Source: Chitinophaga horti
GTDB lineage: Bacteria; Bacteroidota; Bacteroidia; Chitinophagales; Chitinophagaceae
DNA: 64,000 nucleotides
Assembly: GCF_022867795.2 (NCBI RefSeq)
Contig: NZ_CP107006.1
Coordinates: 2,480,001 to 2,544,000, forward strand
Direction of reading: 5' to 3'
The notes below the pieces were generated by a model. That model was given only the letters and a program-made list of their open reading frames with translations. It did no database searches and was not told the origin of the DNA. Position 1 is the first letter of the stretch. Every line of letters begins with the position of its first letter. Of the stretch, positions 36,041-45,013 are shown piece after piece. The position numbers and the translations under genes are program-made.

Positions 36041-36928
36041 TTACGCCATCGCCATATGACTCTTTTTGAAGTCGGAAAAGTTGGTCCCGCTGGCGTTTTT
36101 GAAATATTTTGAGAAGTGGCCGATGTCGGAAAAGCCCAGCGCCCAGGCAATTTCCTTCATGCTGCAATCCTGGCTGGCGGCTTTGCACTGTGCTTCCTGG
36201 ATGATGCGTTCGCGGATATGATGACGGGCAGAGAAGCCTGTAGATTTCTTCACCGTCCAGCTGAGATAGTTAGGCGTCACGAACAACATCGCTGCGTATT
36301 CGGCCACCGTTTTGGTGGTAGCATAGTGTTTGTCGAGAAGGCTGATGAACTTATCCGCCAAACGATTATTGATCGCATAGGTTTCTGTGGTATGATTGCC
36401 TGCCTGCTCCCGCGCGATATGTACAAAGAAAATTTTCAGGTAACGGCGCATCATTTCTGCGCGGTAAGGTTTGTCGCTGTTATGTTCTGCTGATAATTTG
36501 CTGATCAGGTCTTCCAGTTCGGCGGCTGTTTCCTCTTCCAGCTTATAGTCACTGGCCTTTTGCAGCAACTGGTAAAAATCAGAGCGGTAACCGATGCCTG
36601 GTTCCACATCGCCGGTGTAAAGGAAAGCTTCGTTAAACCGGAGGATCTTGCCTGCTGCATCATCAGAGAGGGACAGCTGGTGTAATTGCCCGGGCGCAAC
36701 ACCGTACAGTCGGGCCGGTGTAAGTTCGTAAGCATGCAGATTTACGATGAGTTGTCCGCCGCCATTGGTGAGCCATAACACCTCTACAAAATCGTGGCGA
36801 TGCGTTTGGCCGGCATCTGTAAGTAACTGTTCCTGCAGCTCGCCGAGTGTGAAGATAGAAAAGAATGGGGTGCGTACGATAACGTCAGGCTGGTGATTCG
36901 CAGTGTTAAGGGTAGTGTGGTTGTACAT
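36041..36928 (-). CDS. AraC-family transcriptional regulator
   Basis: 295 residues. The N-terminal part is a cupin-like ligand domain (THRHDFVEVLWLTNGGGQLIVN, then GVAPGQLHQLSL). The C-terminal 100 residues contain two helix-turn-helix units (AEYAAMLFVTPNYLSWTVKKSTG and MKEIAWALGFSDIGHFSKYFKNASG), the AraC DNA-binding domain. It likely senses a small molecule and activates genes elsewhere, as its neighbours are a convergent cupin and an unrelated kinase. Confidence 0.92.
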   Translation of the reverse strand: MYNHTTLNTANHQPDVIVRTPFFSIFTLGELQEQLLTDAGQTHRHDFVEVLWLTNGGGQLIVNLHAYELTPARLYGVAPGQLHQLSLSDDAAGKILRFNEAFLYTGDVEPGIGYRSDFYQLLQKASDYKLEEETAAELEDLISKLSAEHNSDKPYRAEMMRRYLKIFFVHIAREQAGNHTTETYAINNRLADKFISLLDKHYATTKTVAEYAAMLFVTPNYLSWTVKKSTGFSARHHIRERIIQEAQCKAASQDCSMKEIAWALGFSDIGHFSKYFKNASGTNFSDFKKSHMAMA

Positions 36929-37048
36929 ACAATTCTTTTAGATGTTTGAAAGGCGTGTAATTGTTTATACCGTGAAATTATGTTTACGCCTCCCCTTTCC
37001 CTGGTGCTACTCGTTAAACGGGCAATTTAGCTCGGTGAATATCAGCGC

Positions 37049-37076
37049 AAAAAAAACGGGACGCTATGCATCCCGT
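37049..37076 (-). terminator. Terminator of the hybrid kinase gene
   Basis: A 6-bp stem ACGGGA/TCCCGT (37056-37076) is followed on the minus strand by eight Ts (37049-37056). It is 12 bp after the stop of the kinase gene. Confidence 0.8.
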
Positions 37077-37087
37077 GTACGGTCCTT

Positions 37088-39256
37088 TTAAAGTCTGGCG
37101 TGAAAGTGCCGCGCTTCTTCCAGTGCGCCTTCGCATATGTTGCGTAGCTCCATGAACGCCGTACTGGCCTCATCCTTACCGGTAGTATATTCCAGCAGGT
37201 CGAGCAGGCGTTGCAAACGTTCAGTAAGCCCCATAATTGATACGCTTGTTTTCATGCTGTGCGCTGTGCGATGGAGTGCTGGCACATCATGCTGACCGAT
37301 CGCCTGCTGCATGAGTTGCAGTTCTTCCGGAATCATTTCGATGAACTGGCAGGTGGCCTTCTTTTCGTAGTTGCGATTGCCTTTACTCACCGATTGCAGG
37401 TACCCCAGGTTAATGTACTGGTATTGCTGCGTGGCAGATGCGGGCTGTTCGCGGCCGCCGGTGAATTGTATGATAAGATCGTGCAATATGCGCTCGTTCA
37501 CCGGTTTGGAAATGTAATCGTTCATGCCGTAGCTGAGACATTTCTCCCGTTCCCCGGCCATTGCGTGAGCCGTCATCGCGATAATGGGCACGTTGAGATG
37601 TAACTGCTGCCGGATACTTTGTGCGGCGGTATAGCCATCCATACCGGGCATTTGTATGTCCATTAAAACGAGATCGTAGTGCTTTTCCTGCAACATGTTA
37701 AGTGCCGTCATCCCATCTCCCGCAATGTCAAAGTTCAGTTGCCATTGTGCCAGCAAATGACGCATCAGCTCCTGGTTCATGCGGTTATCGTCCACCACCA
37801 GTAAATGTACGGGCGCACTACCTTCACGTTTGTACGGGGTCACATCCTGCACAAGTTTCAGCGTAAATTGTTCTGTAGAAATGCGGTATGGGATAGAGAC
37901 GCGGAAGCTCGTACCTTTGCCAGGCGTGCTTTCCACCGATACCTCTCCCCGTTGTAATTCGACCAGCTTTTTAACGATGGATAATCCCAGGCCGGTGCCA
38001 CCATAACGGCGGGTGATCGAATCCTCTGCCTGTAAAAAACGTTCAAAAATGGCAGCTAGTTTCTTAGGGTCGATGCCAATACCGGTATCCTGTACCAGGA
38101 AGCCAAGGGTGATCTTGGAGCCATCGGTTTCCTTATTTTCCACGCGGATATTTACAGCGCCTTTATCTGTAAACTTGATCGCGTTCTCGATCAGGTTCAC
38201 GAGTATCTGCGTTAGTCGCACTGGATCGCCGATCAGTGTATCCGGAATACCTTTATCGATATCTACAGCGAACCTGAGTTCTTTTTCCCGCACCTTTTCG
38301 CTGAACAGTGTTTCTACAGAGTGTAACAGGCCACGCACACTGAAAGTGCTCGTTTCGATACGCATCATGCCGGCTTCTATTTTAGAGAGATCCAGGATAT
38401 CGTTCACGATGGTCATCAGGTTTTCTCCGGCGCTTTGAATGGCACCTACGAACTGTTGCGACTGTCCGTCGAGCTGCCGTACTTTTAACAGGTTGGTGAA
38501 CCCTAACATGGCGTTTAAAGGCGTGCGTATTTCATGGCTCATATTGGCCAGGAAATTCTCCTTGATCTGCGCGGTTTCACGAACTTTCTTCTCAGAAGCG
38601 TCCAGCCGGACGATCAGCGCACTTTGCTGGCTATAGCGATCGATGATGAACCAGAAAACAGCACCAGCGGCCAATACAACGATCACGATGAGGATGATAT
38701 TCCATTGCAAGGCCTTTTTGCCATCGGCCTCGATTGACGTACTTAATACGGTAAGATAAGACTGGCGGCTATCGAAGATCGCGCGGGTCACCTGGCTGAT
38801 CTCATTGGAGATCTCACGCGCACGCGGGTTGGCGATCAGGCTTGTATCGTCCATATGGCCGGATCGGAAAAACTCGTGCATCAGTTTATTCTTAGCCGTT
38901 AGTTTTTCCCGCGCCAGGAAGCCAAGCCGTTCGATATGTTTGACCGCTGCGGGATCTACGTTAGCGTCTTCGATGGTGTCGAGCAGACTTTCCACTTCCG
39001 CGATCTTCAGGTTTACGCCTTCGATGTGGGAAGTGTCGTCGGTAGCAATCGCCGCACGGATGCGGCTTTCGACCCAGATAATATCACGCTCCACTTCACC
39101 CAGACAATTACCGAGTCTCAGTTCGCGCAATAACTTGGCGTTACCGTCGACCAGGTTATTAATATTGCGGGATGAGTTATAATGGATGTATAACATGAGC
39201 GTCGTGCCGGTGATAAAGGCAGCGATAATCAGGTAGATGAATCTCTTTTGCGTCAT
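37088..39256 (-). CDS. Hybrid sensor histidine kinase with receiver and HPt domains
   Basis: 722 residues. Membrane helix 7-25, a periplasmic helical sensor (about 30-180, CHASE3-like), second helix 185-206, then HisKA with His241 in NMSHEIRTPLNAMLG. HATPase motifs follow (VNLIENAIKFTDKGAV, DTGIGIDPKK, GGTGLGLSIVKKLV), then a receiver (VVDDNRMN, LVLMDIQMPGMDGY, DYISKPVNE) and a C-terminal HPt with HSMKTSVSIMG. It can run a full His-Asp-His relay internally. The LytTR regulator upstream on the same strand is the natural final target, though a hairpin terminator separates them. Confidence 0.95.
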   Translation of the reverse strand: MTQKRFIYLIIAAFITGTTLMLYIHYNSSRNINNLVDGNAKLLRELRLGNCLGEVERDIIWVESRIRAAIATDDTSHIEGVNLKIAEVESLLDTIEDANVDPAAVKHIERLGFLAREKLTAKNKLMHEFFRSGHMDDTSLIANPRAREISNEISQVTRAIFDSRQSYLTVLSTSIEADGKKALQWNIILIVIVVLAAGAVFWFIIDRYSQQSALIVRLDASEKKVRETAQIKENFLANMSHEIRTPLNAMLGFTNLLKVRQLDGQSQQFVGAIQSAGENLMTIVNDILDLSKIEAGMMRIETSTFSVRGLLHSVETLFSEKVREKELRFAVDIDKGIPDTLIGDPVRLTQILVNLIENAIKFTDKGAVNIRVENKETDGSKITLGFLVQDTGIGIDPKKLAAIFERFLQAEDSITRRYGGTGLGLSIVKKLVELQRGEVSVESTPGKGTSFRVSIPYRISTEQFTLKLVQDVTPYKREGSAPVHLLVVDDNRMNQELMRHLLAQWQLNFDIAGDGMTALNMLQEKHYDLVLMDIQMPGMDGYTAAQSIRQQLHLNVPIIAMTAHAMAGEREKCLSYGMNDYISKPVNERILHDLIIQFTGGREQPASATQQYQYINLGYLQSVSKGNRNYEKKATCQFIEMIPEELQLMQQAIGQHDVPALHRTAHSMKTSVSIMGLTERLQRLLDLLEYTTGKDEASTAFMELRNICEGALEEARHFHARL

Positions 39257-39280
39257 GAATGCAGATTTGCGGCAGAAAGC

Positions 39281-39312
39281 TAAAAAGCCGGGGCAATGCT
39301 GTTACCCCGGCT
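39281..39312 (-). terminator. Terminator between the LytTR regulator and the hybrid kinase
   Basis: A perfect 8-bp stem AGCCGGGG/CCCCGGCT (39286-39312) with an 11-nt loop, followed on the minus strand by TTTTTA. It may end or attenuate the regulator transcript before the kinase gene, so the kinase may be transcribed at a lower level or from its own promoter. Confidence 0.75.
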
Positions 39313-39429
39313 GACAATTACTATCTGTTGGTCCCTTTTTCCGGGATAAAGATCGATTGTTACCTCCTGGCTTCATTTATCTACTGGCCCCCGGGGGATT
39401 TTCACTCGCCGGAAAGGGCTTTTCGCCCG

Positions 39430-40125
39430 TTAGAGGATGCGGAGGCGCTGCGTAAGGGCTTTGCGGTAGGCGTCGGCCACCGGCAGGGAATGTTCTGCTA
39501 CCATCAGCACACCACCCTGCAGCGTATCGATCTTGTTAACCGCCACGAGGTACGACCGGTGAACCCGCTGGAACAAAGCGGCCGGCAATCGTTCTTCCAC
39601 GGCCTTTAATGATGTATAGATCGCGTAAAACTTCTTAGCGGTATGCAGCTTCACATAGTCGCCCATTGCTTCTGCATAAAGAATATCATCCAGCTTTAGC
39701 CTGCGCACCACATGCGAATCACGAATAAAAATAAATTCTTCTTCGGTGGATTCGATCGCTACCTTTTTACTCTCTATGATTTCGCGGGCCTTTTCCATGG
39801 CGAGGAGAAAACGCGCGGGCGTAACCGGTTTCACGATATAATCTACGACGTTGAGTTCGAAAGCTTCCGCCGCATATTCCTTTTTTGAAGTAGTGAAGAT
39901 AATGGCGGGTCGGGCGCTGCCAAGGTTTTGCGTAAGTTCCAGGCCGCTCATGCCCGGCATTTCAATGTCCAGCAACAGTAAATCCACCGGCTGGCGCTTC
40001 AAAAAGTTATAGGCTTCCATCGCGGTGCTGCATTCCCCGGCGACGGTAATGCCATCTACCTGCGAAGCCAGTTCCTGCAATATAGAACGCGCTATCTTAT
40101 TGTCATCAATAATTAGACTGGTCAT
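39430..40125 (-). CDS. LytTR-family response regulator
   Basis: 231 residues: receiver domain with Asp7-Asp8 and phosphoacceptor Asp53 (LLDIEMPGMSG), Lys in DYIVKPVTP, then a LytTR domain (YAEAMGDYVKLHT, FQRVHRSYLVAVNKID). It is close in design to the regulator at 23296. The adjacent kinase is a hybrid HisKA type rather than LytS, so the pairing would be unusual; cross-talk with the other system is possible. Confidence 0.93.
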   Translation of the reverse strand: MTSLIIDDNKIARSILQELASQVDGITVAGECSTAMEAYNFLKRQPVDLLLLDIEMPGMSGLELTQNLGSARPAIIFTTSKKEYAAEAFELNVVDYIVKPVTPARFLLAMEKAREIIESKKVAIESTEEEFIFIRDSHVVRRLKLDDILYAEAMGDYVKLHTAKKFYAIYTSLKAVEERLPAALFQRVHRSYLVAVNKIDTLQGGVLMVAEHSLPVADAYRKALTQRLRIL

Positions 40126-40388
40126 TTAGGTTGGTGTTACTCGTAGTGTAATTTGATTAGCAGTCGACGGCGCTAAAATAAGAAAAAAGTAGTGGAAGAG
40201 ATGGCTGCTTTACCCAAATTGTGTACAAGTCCACACAACAACTACTCGTTTGAGTGGCACGCTATAAAATCTTTTACACAACCCGAAAACGCATCAAAAT
40301 CAAACACTTATACCAGGTGCCGTAGTAACAGGTACGCCGTTTGCATTTCAGCTATCAGAAATTAATCGTTCACCAAACTGAAAATTTT

Positions 40389-40766
40389 ATGAAATCCTTC
40401 CTGAGCATGATTGCAGCATTGCTGTTAACCGTTGTGATCTTTTCCTCCTGCAGCAAAGACAAAGACCCGGCAGACACCGACGTATTCGCAGGTACCTTCA
40501 GAGGCACTATCAGCTACTCTGATGATACTAAGACCATTAACCCGGTTGAAGGCAGCGTATTCGTTACGAAAGTCGGTTCCCGTTATGACTTCCGTTTCGA
40601 CAATGGCATTCCTGACCTTACCGGTGTTCAGTTCGAAGAACGTGATGCGAACACCATGGTAAGTATAGGCGACGCGGGTACCGGTGCTATTACCATTAAC
40701 AAAGACAAACTGCAGATCTTATTCTCCAGGAACAGCCGTAACTGGTCGGCCGATTGTACAAGATAA
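40389..40766 (+). CDS. Small lipoprotein of unknown function
   Basis: 125 residues from MKSFLSM; 16 upstream codons are open but lack sense. Signal and lipobox (VIFSSCSKDKD) mark a lipoprotein, and the mature part is a small beta-rich domain (FAGTFRGTISYSDDTKTINPVEG) ending NWSADCTR. The two-cysteine pattern suggests lipid-anchor Cys plus one late Cys. Such short lipoproteins are common in Chitinophagaceae. No function is known. Followed by a terminator. Confidence 0.8.
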   Translation: MKSFLSMIAALLLTVVIFSSCSKDKDPADTDVFAGTFRGTISYSDDTKTINPVEGSVFVTKVGSRYDFRFDNGIPDLTGVQFEERDANTMVSIGDAGTGAITINKDKLQILFSRNSRNWSADCTR

Positions 40767-40834
40767 TCAGCTGCATTACGTCTACGCACGTACGCAGTTA
40801 ACACCGAATCACACCAAAACGACGCAAGAAAAGC

Positions 40835-40858
40835 AGCCGGGGGCACACGCTCCCGGCT
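40835..40858 (+). terminator. Terminator of the small lipoprotein gene
   Basis: AGCCGGGGGC pairs with GCTCCCGGCT (one G-T pair) around a 4-nt loop, then TTTCTT. It lies about 70 bp after the stop at 40766. Confidence 0.8.
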
Positions 40859-40868
40859 TTCTTATGTC

Positions 40869-40903
40869 ACTAAAAAAAGCCGTCCCTGTTATGGAACGGC
40901 TTT
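40869..40903 (-). terminator. Terminator of the PEP carboxylase gene
   Basis: An 8-bp stem AAAGCCGT/ACGGCTTT (40876-40903), extended by inner CC/GG, is followed on the minus strand by a run of Ts (complement of A run 40872-40878). It lies 20 bp after the stop at 40924. Confidence 0.85.
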
Positions 40904-40923
40904 CTGCTTATGTGGTAATTATA

Positions 40924-43515
40924 TTATACTAAATTCCTGCCGGCGTTCACAATGCCATACACCGTGCGGATCACCAGTTTATGATAGCTGCTCTTAAGCG
41001 CTTCATCCTCTGTTTCTTTCGCACGTTTCAGTGCATAGTGTTGAATTACGACGAGCGGCAGCATAATACGTTCGCGCATTGCGATCGACGTTTTTTCAAC
41101 CGGGTATTCGCACATCAGTTCCTGGTTGCCGGTCAGCTCGCGGAACATTTCTATCGTGAGGTCGTATTCTTTTTTAAGTAATGTCCAGAAAGCGCCAAAC
41201 TGCTCGTCCTTCTGCAAATGCGCCGTAATACGGAAATCGGATTTGGACATAGACATGATACAGTTGTCGATCATAGTCTTGAAGAAACCGGATGATTTGT
41301 ACAGGCGTTTCGCATCTTCCCAGCTGCCGTTATCACTGATGTTCTGCAATGCGGAACCCATGCCGTAAAACGCGGGCACACTTTGTTTCAGCTGACTCCA
41401 GGCCGTTACGAAACTGATCGCCCGTAAGTCTTCGAGCTTCAATGGCGCGCCGGCATTACGTTTCGTCGGACGGCTGCTGATGTTGATGTTAGACAACAGT
41501 TTCAGCGGGCTCATTTCCTCCAGGTACTTGGTAAACAGGGGATGCTCCCGCAGTTTCACGAATTTGTCGAAACTCACTTCGGCCATACCGGTGATCAGTG
41601 CTTTTTCTTTCACGCCCAGCTGATCCTGCAGACTAGGATGCAATACAGCACTTAAACCTGCATTGACGAGTTGTTCAATATTAAACTTCGCCGTTTCCAC
41701 GGAGCCGTAGAGTGAGCTGACTGTTTGTCCCTGTATGGTGAGCTGTATCTGGTCGTTCGCAATTTCTTTACCCATAGCGGCATAGAAACGATGTGTTTTA
41801 CCACCGCCACGGGATGGGGGACCTCCACGGCCATCAAAGAACACCAGGTCGATGTCGTATTTGCGCGTAATGGCTGTCAGTTCGGCTTTCGCCTGGTAAA
41901 TAGACCAGTTGGCCATCAGGTAGCCACCATCCTTGGTGCTATCGGAAAAGCCGAGCATGATCATCTGCTGGTTGCCGCGACGCTCCAGGTGTGCTTTGTA
42001 AACAGGATGTGTATATAATTTTTCCATCACGCCCGCTGCTTCCTTCAGGTCGTTGATCGTTTCGAACAACGGCAGGAAGTCTACGGTAAGGCCTTCTTTC
42101 GTCCACCCGCTCCATAAAAACAGGTTCATGAGCTGAAGGATATCGGAAGCCTGCTGGCAGTTACTGATAATGAAACGGTGACAGGCCTTCTCCCCGTTCT
42201 GCTGCTGAATTTCGCGCATCAGGCGGATTGTACAGAGCGTGTCGTTGATCGCAGCGTTTGGATCGTCGGCCGCTGTTTCCAGGCAAGGGTAATCAGCTTC
42301 GTCGAACGGTATTGCTTTCAGCTTTTCGTTTTCCGCAAGCGCCTGGTAGGCGTCGGCTTGCAAACCATTGCCCAGTTTCGCTTCGGTCAGACCGTAACGG
42401 AACACGCTGCGCAACACCCGGCTGTCCTGGCGAATATCGAGGCTGGCAAAGTAGCAGCCGAACAGATTTACTTTGAGTATGAGCTCGTCCACCAGATTGA
42501 TGAACAGGCTGTGGTGATCATTTACCAGCGTATGTTTGATTTGTGAGAGCAAACGTACCATTTCGTCCTGCAGGTTGCCGGCGGCGGGTTGCGGATTAAA
42601 TGCGTTCTGGTAAAAGATCTTCTCCAGCGCGGCCATGGGCGCCTCCACACCACGGAACGTGATGCGGCGTTTCAGATCACGGAAGTCGCGGTAATAACAA
42701 CGGAAAATCGTTTGACGAAGCGAAGCTGCCACCGTACGGGTACTGGAGGTGACCACATTTGGGTTACCGTCACGGTCGCCGCCGGGCCAGAAGCCCATCT
42801 CCAGCAAACCGGCGCCGGTAGCGCTAAAGCCAAATATTTCGTTGAGTTTAGATTGTATTTCATATTGGGCATGATAAAACACATGCTCCAGGAACCATAT
42901 CAGGCTGATGGCCTCGTCTACAGGCGTAGGCGAAGTTTTATTAAAAAAAGGCGTTTTACCCAGCTGCTGCAGTAACAGGTTGATGCTGTTGATGTCGTTG
43001 GCACGTATCGCCTCGATGAGGTCAGTCATGATCGTGAGTACCGTGCCGGGGTAAAACTGTGTTGGGTGCGCGGTCAACACCAATCGCAGCGAAAAGCTTT
43101 CGAGGCGTTTACGGATGCCTTCTGTGAGGCTTTCGTCTTCGGATATCTGCTGTAACAGGCCTTGCAGCGTGCCGCTGCCGTCGGTGCGACTGAGTTTACC
43201 GAACGAGGAATCTTCGATCGCATCAAAAAGTACGACCTGCCTTTCTATATATTGAATAAACCGGAACAGGCGGTTGATCTGCTCCTGCTCATCGATGCTA
43301 GGCACACGTTCCTTAAAGAACGAACGGATGATTTGTTCCGGCGACTGTAATTGCGCCACGCCCTTTTCACAATGAGAGGTAAAAAACGGCAGTAAAATGC
43401 CCGTATCCTTCACCTGGTAAAACGGCAGGGTCAGGAACAAACTGTTGTAAAGTTCAAACCGGGTGATGACTTCGCGCTTGTAAATCTCTTTCTGGTTACC
43501 AGACTGTATCAGCAT
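40924..43515 (-). CDS. ppc: Phosphoenolpyruvate carboxylase
   Basis: 863 residues, normal for Bacteroidota. Catalytic landmarks are all present: LTAHPTQF (catalytic His), GGDRDGNPNV, LGFSDSTKDGGYL, FDGRGGPPSRGGG (phosphate loop) and SSRPTKRN near the C terminus. The enzyme adds bicarbonate to PEP to make oxaloacetate, refilling the TCA cycle. Stands alone, with a promoter-like TAGTTTTG 20 nt upstream of the start and a terminator after it. Confidence 0.96.
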   Translation of the reverse strand: MLIQSGNQKEIYKREVITRFELYNSLFLTLPFYQVKDTGILLPFFTSHCEKGVAQLQSPEQIIRSFFKERVPSIDEQEQINRLFRFIQYIERQVVLFDAIEDSSFGKLSRTDGSGTLQGLLQQISEDESLTEGIRKRLESFSLRLVLTAHPTQFYPGTVLTIMTDLIEAIRANDINSINLLLQQLGKTPFFNKTSPTPVDEAISLIWFLEHVFYHAQYEIQSKLNEIFGFSATGAGLLEMGFWPGGDRDGNPNVVTSSTRTVAASLRQTIFRCYYRDFRDLKRRITFRGVEAPMAALEKIFYQNAFNPQPAAGNLQDEMVRLLSQIKHTLVNDHHSLFINLVDELILKVNLFGCYFASLDIRQDSRVLRSVFRYGLTEAKLGNGLQADAYQALAENEKLKAIPFDEADYPCLETAADDPNAAINDTLCTIRLMREIQQQNGEKACHRFIISNCQQASDILQLMNLFLWSGWTKEGLTVDFLPLFETINDLKEAAGVMEKLYTHPVYKAHLERRGNQQMIMLGFSDSTKDGGYLMANWSIYQAKAELTAITRKYDIDLVFFDGRGGPPSRGGGKTHRFYAAMGKEIANDQIQLTIQGQTVSSLYGSVETAKFNIEQLVNAGLSAVLHPSLQDQLGVKEKALITGMAEVSFDKFVKLREHPLFTKYLEEMSPLKLLSNINISSRPTKRNAGAPLKLEDLRAISFVTAWSQLKQSVPAFYGMGSALQNISDNGSWEDAKRLYKSSGFFKTMIDNCIMSMSKSDFRITAHLQKDEQFGAFWTLLKKEYDLTIEMFRELTGNQELMCEYPVEKTSIAMRERIMLPLVVIQHYALKRAKETEDEALKSSYHKLVIRTVYGIVNAGRNLV

Positions 43516-43535
43516 CGTTCGTTCATTTGGATGAA

Positions 43536-43543
43536 CAAAACTA
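43536..43543 (-). promoter_or_regulatory. -7 promoter element of ppc
   Basis: On the minus strand TAGTTTTG matches TAnnTTTG exactly and ends 20 nt before the ATG at 43515. The same octamer precedes the ECF sigma gene at the same distance. No clear -33 TTG is in range. Confidence 0.5.
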
Positions 43544-43657
43544 TAAATTATTATGCAGAAGCCATATCTTTTTTAAAAAATAGCGTTTTTTATTAGCTGG
43601 GGATATGTTCTCGCTAACTTTTATTGATTTTTTTCTAATATATGAGGATTGTTAATA

Positions 43658-44680
43658 CTATTCCGGACCCCAACCGGAGAAGATCGCCTTGAGTGTATAA
43701 GCTGCCGCCTGCTTTTTGGCAAGCACCCGTGCCCAGGCGGCCCGTTTATCCGTAGCGGCGCCGGCACCGGTGTTGCCGTACTCGGCATACAGCACCGTAC
43801 GTTCATTTTCCGCCTTTCCCCAATTATGCCAGCCTACCGGCAGGATGTGGGCGCCCAGATCGCAACGGAGAAAAACCGTTTGCGCATCCGGCCGCCAGGG
43901 ACGGCCCAGGTAACATTTGGTGACGTCGTGGGCAGCAATGAGGGAACAGTCCATAAATACATAACCGTATCGGCTGCCCGCCCGGGTAGCGGCGGCCGTT
44001 ACGTAGGAGTTTGACAGGCTTTTGATCGTACAACGGCGGAATACACAGGTGGCCTCGCCGAAGATGAAGTCCGTAGTACCCTCGATGTAGCAGTCGGTAT
44101 AAAACTGGCGGCTGCCTTCCGTGGCCGTGTACACCGTATCCTGGTTGCCTAGCAACCGGCAGTTCCGGATCACAGCGCGGTCGCCTTCAACGTGCAGCGC
44201 CACTGCCTGTCCCACCCTGCCCGCTGTATTTTCGATGGTGAGGTTTTCGGCGGAAAAGTCGTTGCCCTGCACCAGCACAGTGTAAGAAGTATAAGTGCTG
44301 TACTTGGCCCGGCCCAGGTAATCCTTTCCTTCGGGATGCGCTTTGCCGGAGAAATCGGCATTACTGATAATGGTGTTGGCGCTGCTCTCCCCCACCAGCC
44401 TTACATTCGTTTTCCAGGACGGGATTACCAGCTTCTCCCGGTAAGTGCCGGCTTTGATGTGTATCGTTACCTGCGCCTGCGACAGATCCCTTACCGCGTG
44501 TACCGCTTCCTGTATGGTGCGGTAGTCCCCGCTGCCGTCCTGGGCTACGGTTAGTTCCGATGGGTATGGGGGCACGGTTTGACCGGCGACACGGTATTTT
44601 TCCTTCCAGGCGGTATCGGTGCTGGTTTGCTGGGCGTACGTGGTAACGGAGATCAGCAGGCAGATCAGGAATAGCTTCAT
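43658..44680 (-). CDS. Secreted pectinesterase
   Basis: 340 residues with a signal peptide ending TYAQ. Right-handed beta-helix pectin methylesterase with all standard motifs: GSGDYRTIQEAV, GQAVAL (Gln158), GNQDTVY (Gln180, Asp181), GTTDFIFG (Asp204) and YLGRPWR (Arg260, Trp262). It demethylates pectin to pectate and methanol outside the cytoplasm. There is no SusCD or lyase gene beside it, so it is a stand-alone pectin enzyme here. Length is normal for bacterial family members. Confidence 0.94.
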   Translation of the reverse strand: MKLFLICLLISVTTYAQQTSTDTAWKEKYRVAGQTVPPYPSELTVAQDGSGDYRTIQEAVHAVRDLSQAQVTIHIKAGTYREKLVIPSWKTNVRLVGESSANTIISNADFSGKAHPEGKDYLGRAKYSTYTSYTVLVQGNDFSAENLTIENTAGRVGQAVALHVEGDRAVIRNCRLLGNQDTVYTATEGSRQFYTDCYIEGTTDFIFGEATCVFRRCTIKSLSNSYVTAAATRAGSRYGYVFMDCSLIAAHDVTKCYLGRPWRPDAQTVFLRCDLGAHILPVGWHNWGKAENERTVLYAEYGNTGAGAATDKRAAWARVLAKKQAAAYTLKAIFSGWGPE

Positions 44681-44768
44681 GGTTTGAAAGCTAGTAAAAA
44701 TTTGTAGGTTGATGGGAGGATAGTGCGCAAACGTTGCCGGACGAGGGTGGCTTCATTTCATCCGACAC

Positions 44769-45013
44769 GATGATTGCGGGCGTCAAAGGCTCATACGGCC
44801 ACTGCTTCGCAAGGATGATTGCGTACGTCAAACGCTGGAAAGGCGTCCGCTCCAGCCTTACTTCGTCGCCACCGTCGCCCCGTCCGGCTTGAACTCATAC
44901 GGCCACTGCTTCGCCAGGATGATTGCGGACGTCAAACGCCGGGAAGGCGTCCGCTCCATCCTTACTTCGTGGCCACCGTCGCCCCGTCCAGCTTGAACTC
45001 ATACGGCCACTGC
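44769..45013. repeat. 104-bp tandem duplication of the 3' end of the DUF6055 gene
   Basis: Two full 104-bp units (44790-44893 and 44894-44997) are followed by the first 16 bp of a third (44998-45013), and a 19-bp fragment precedes them (44769-44787). Each unit contains the last codons of the minus-strand DUF6055 gene, including its stop, plus about 50 bp of downstream sequence. The units differ at a handful of positions, so the copying is not very recent. The extra copy encodes the same C-terminal residues (QWPYEFKPDGATVATK) out of the gene context. Confidence 0.9.
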
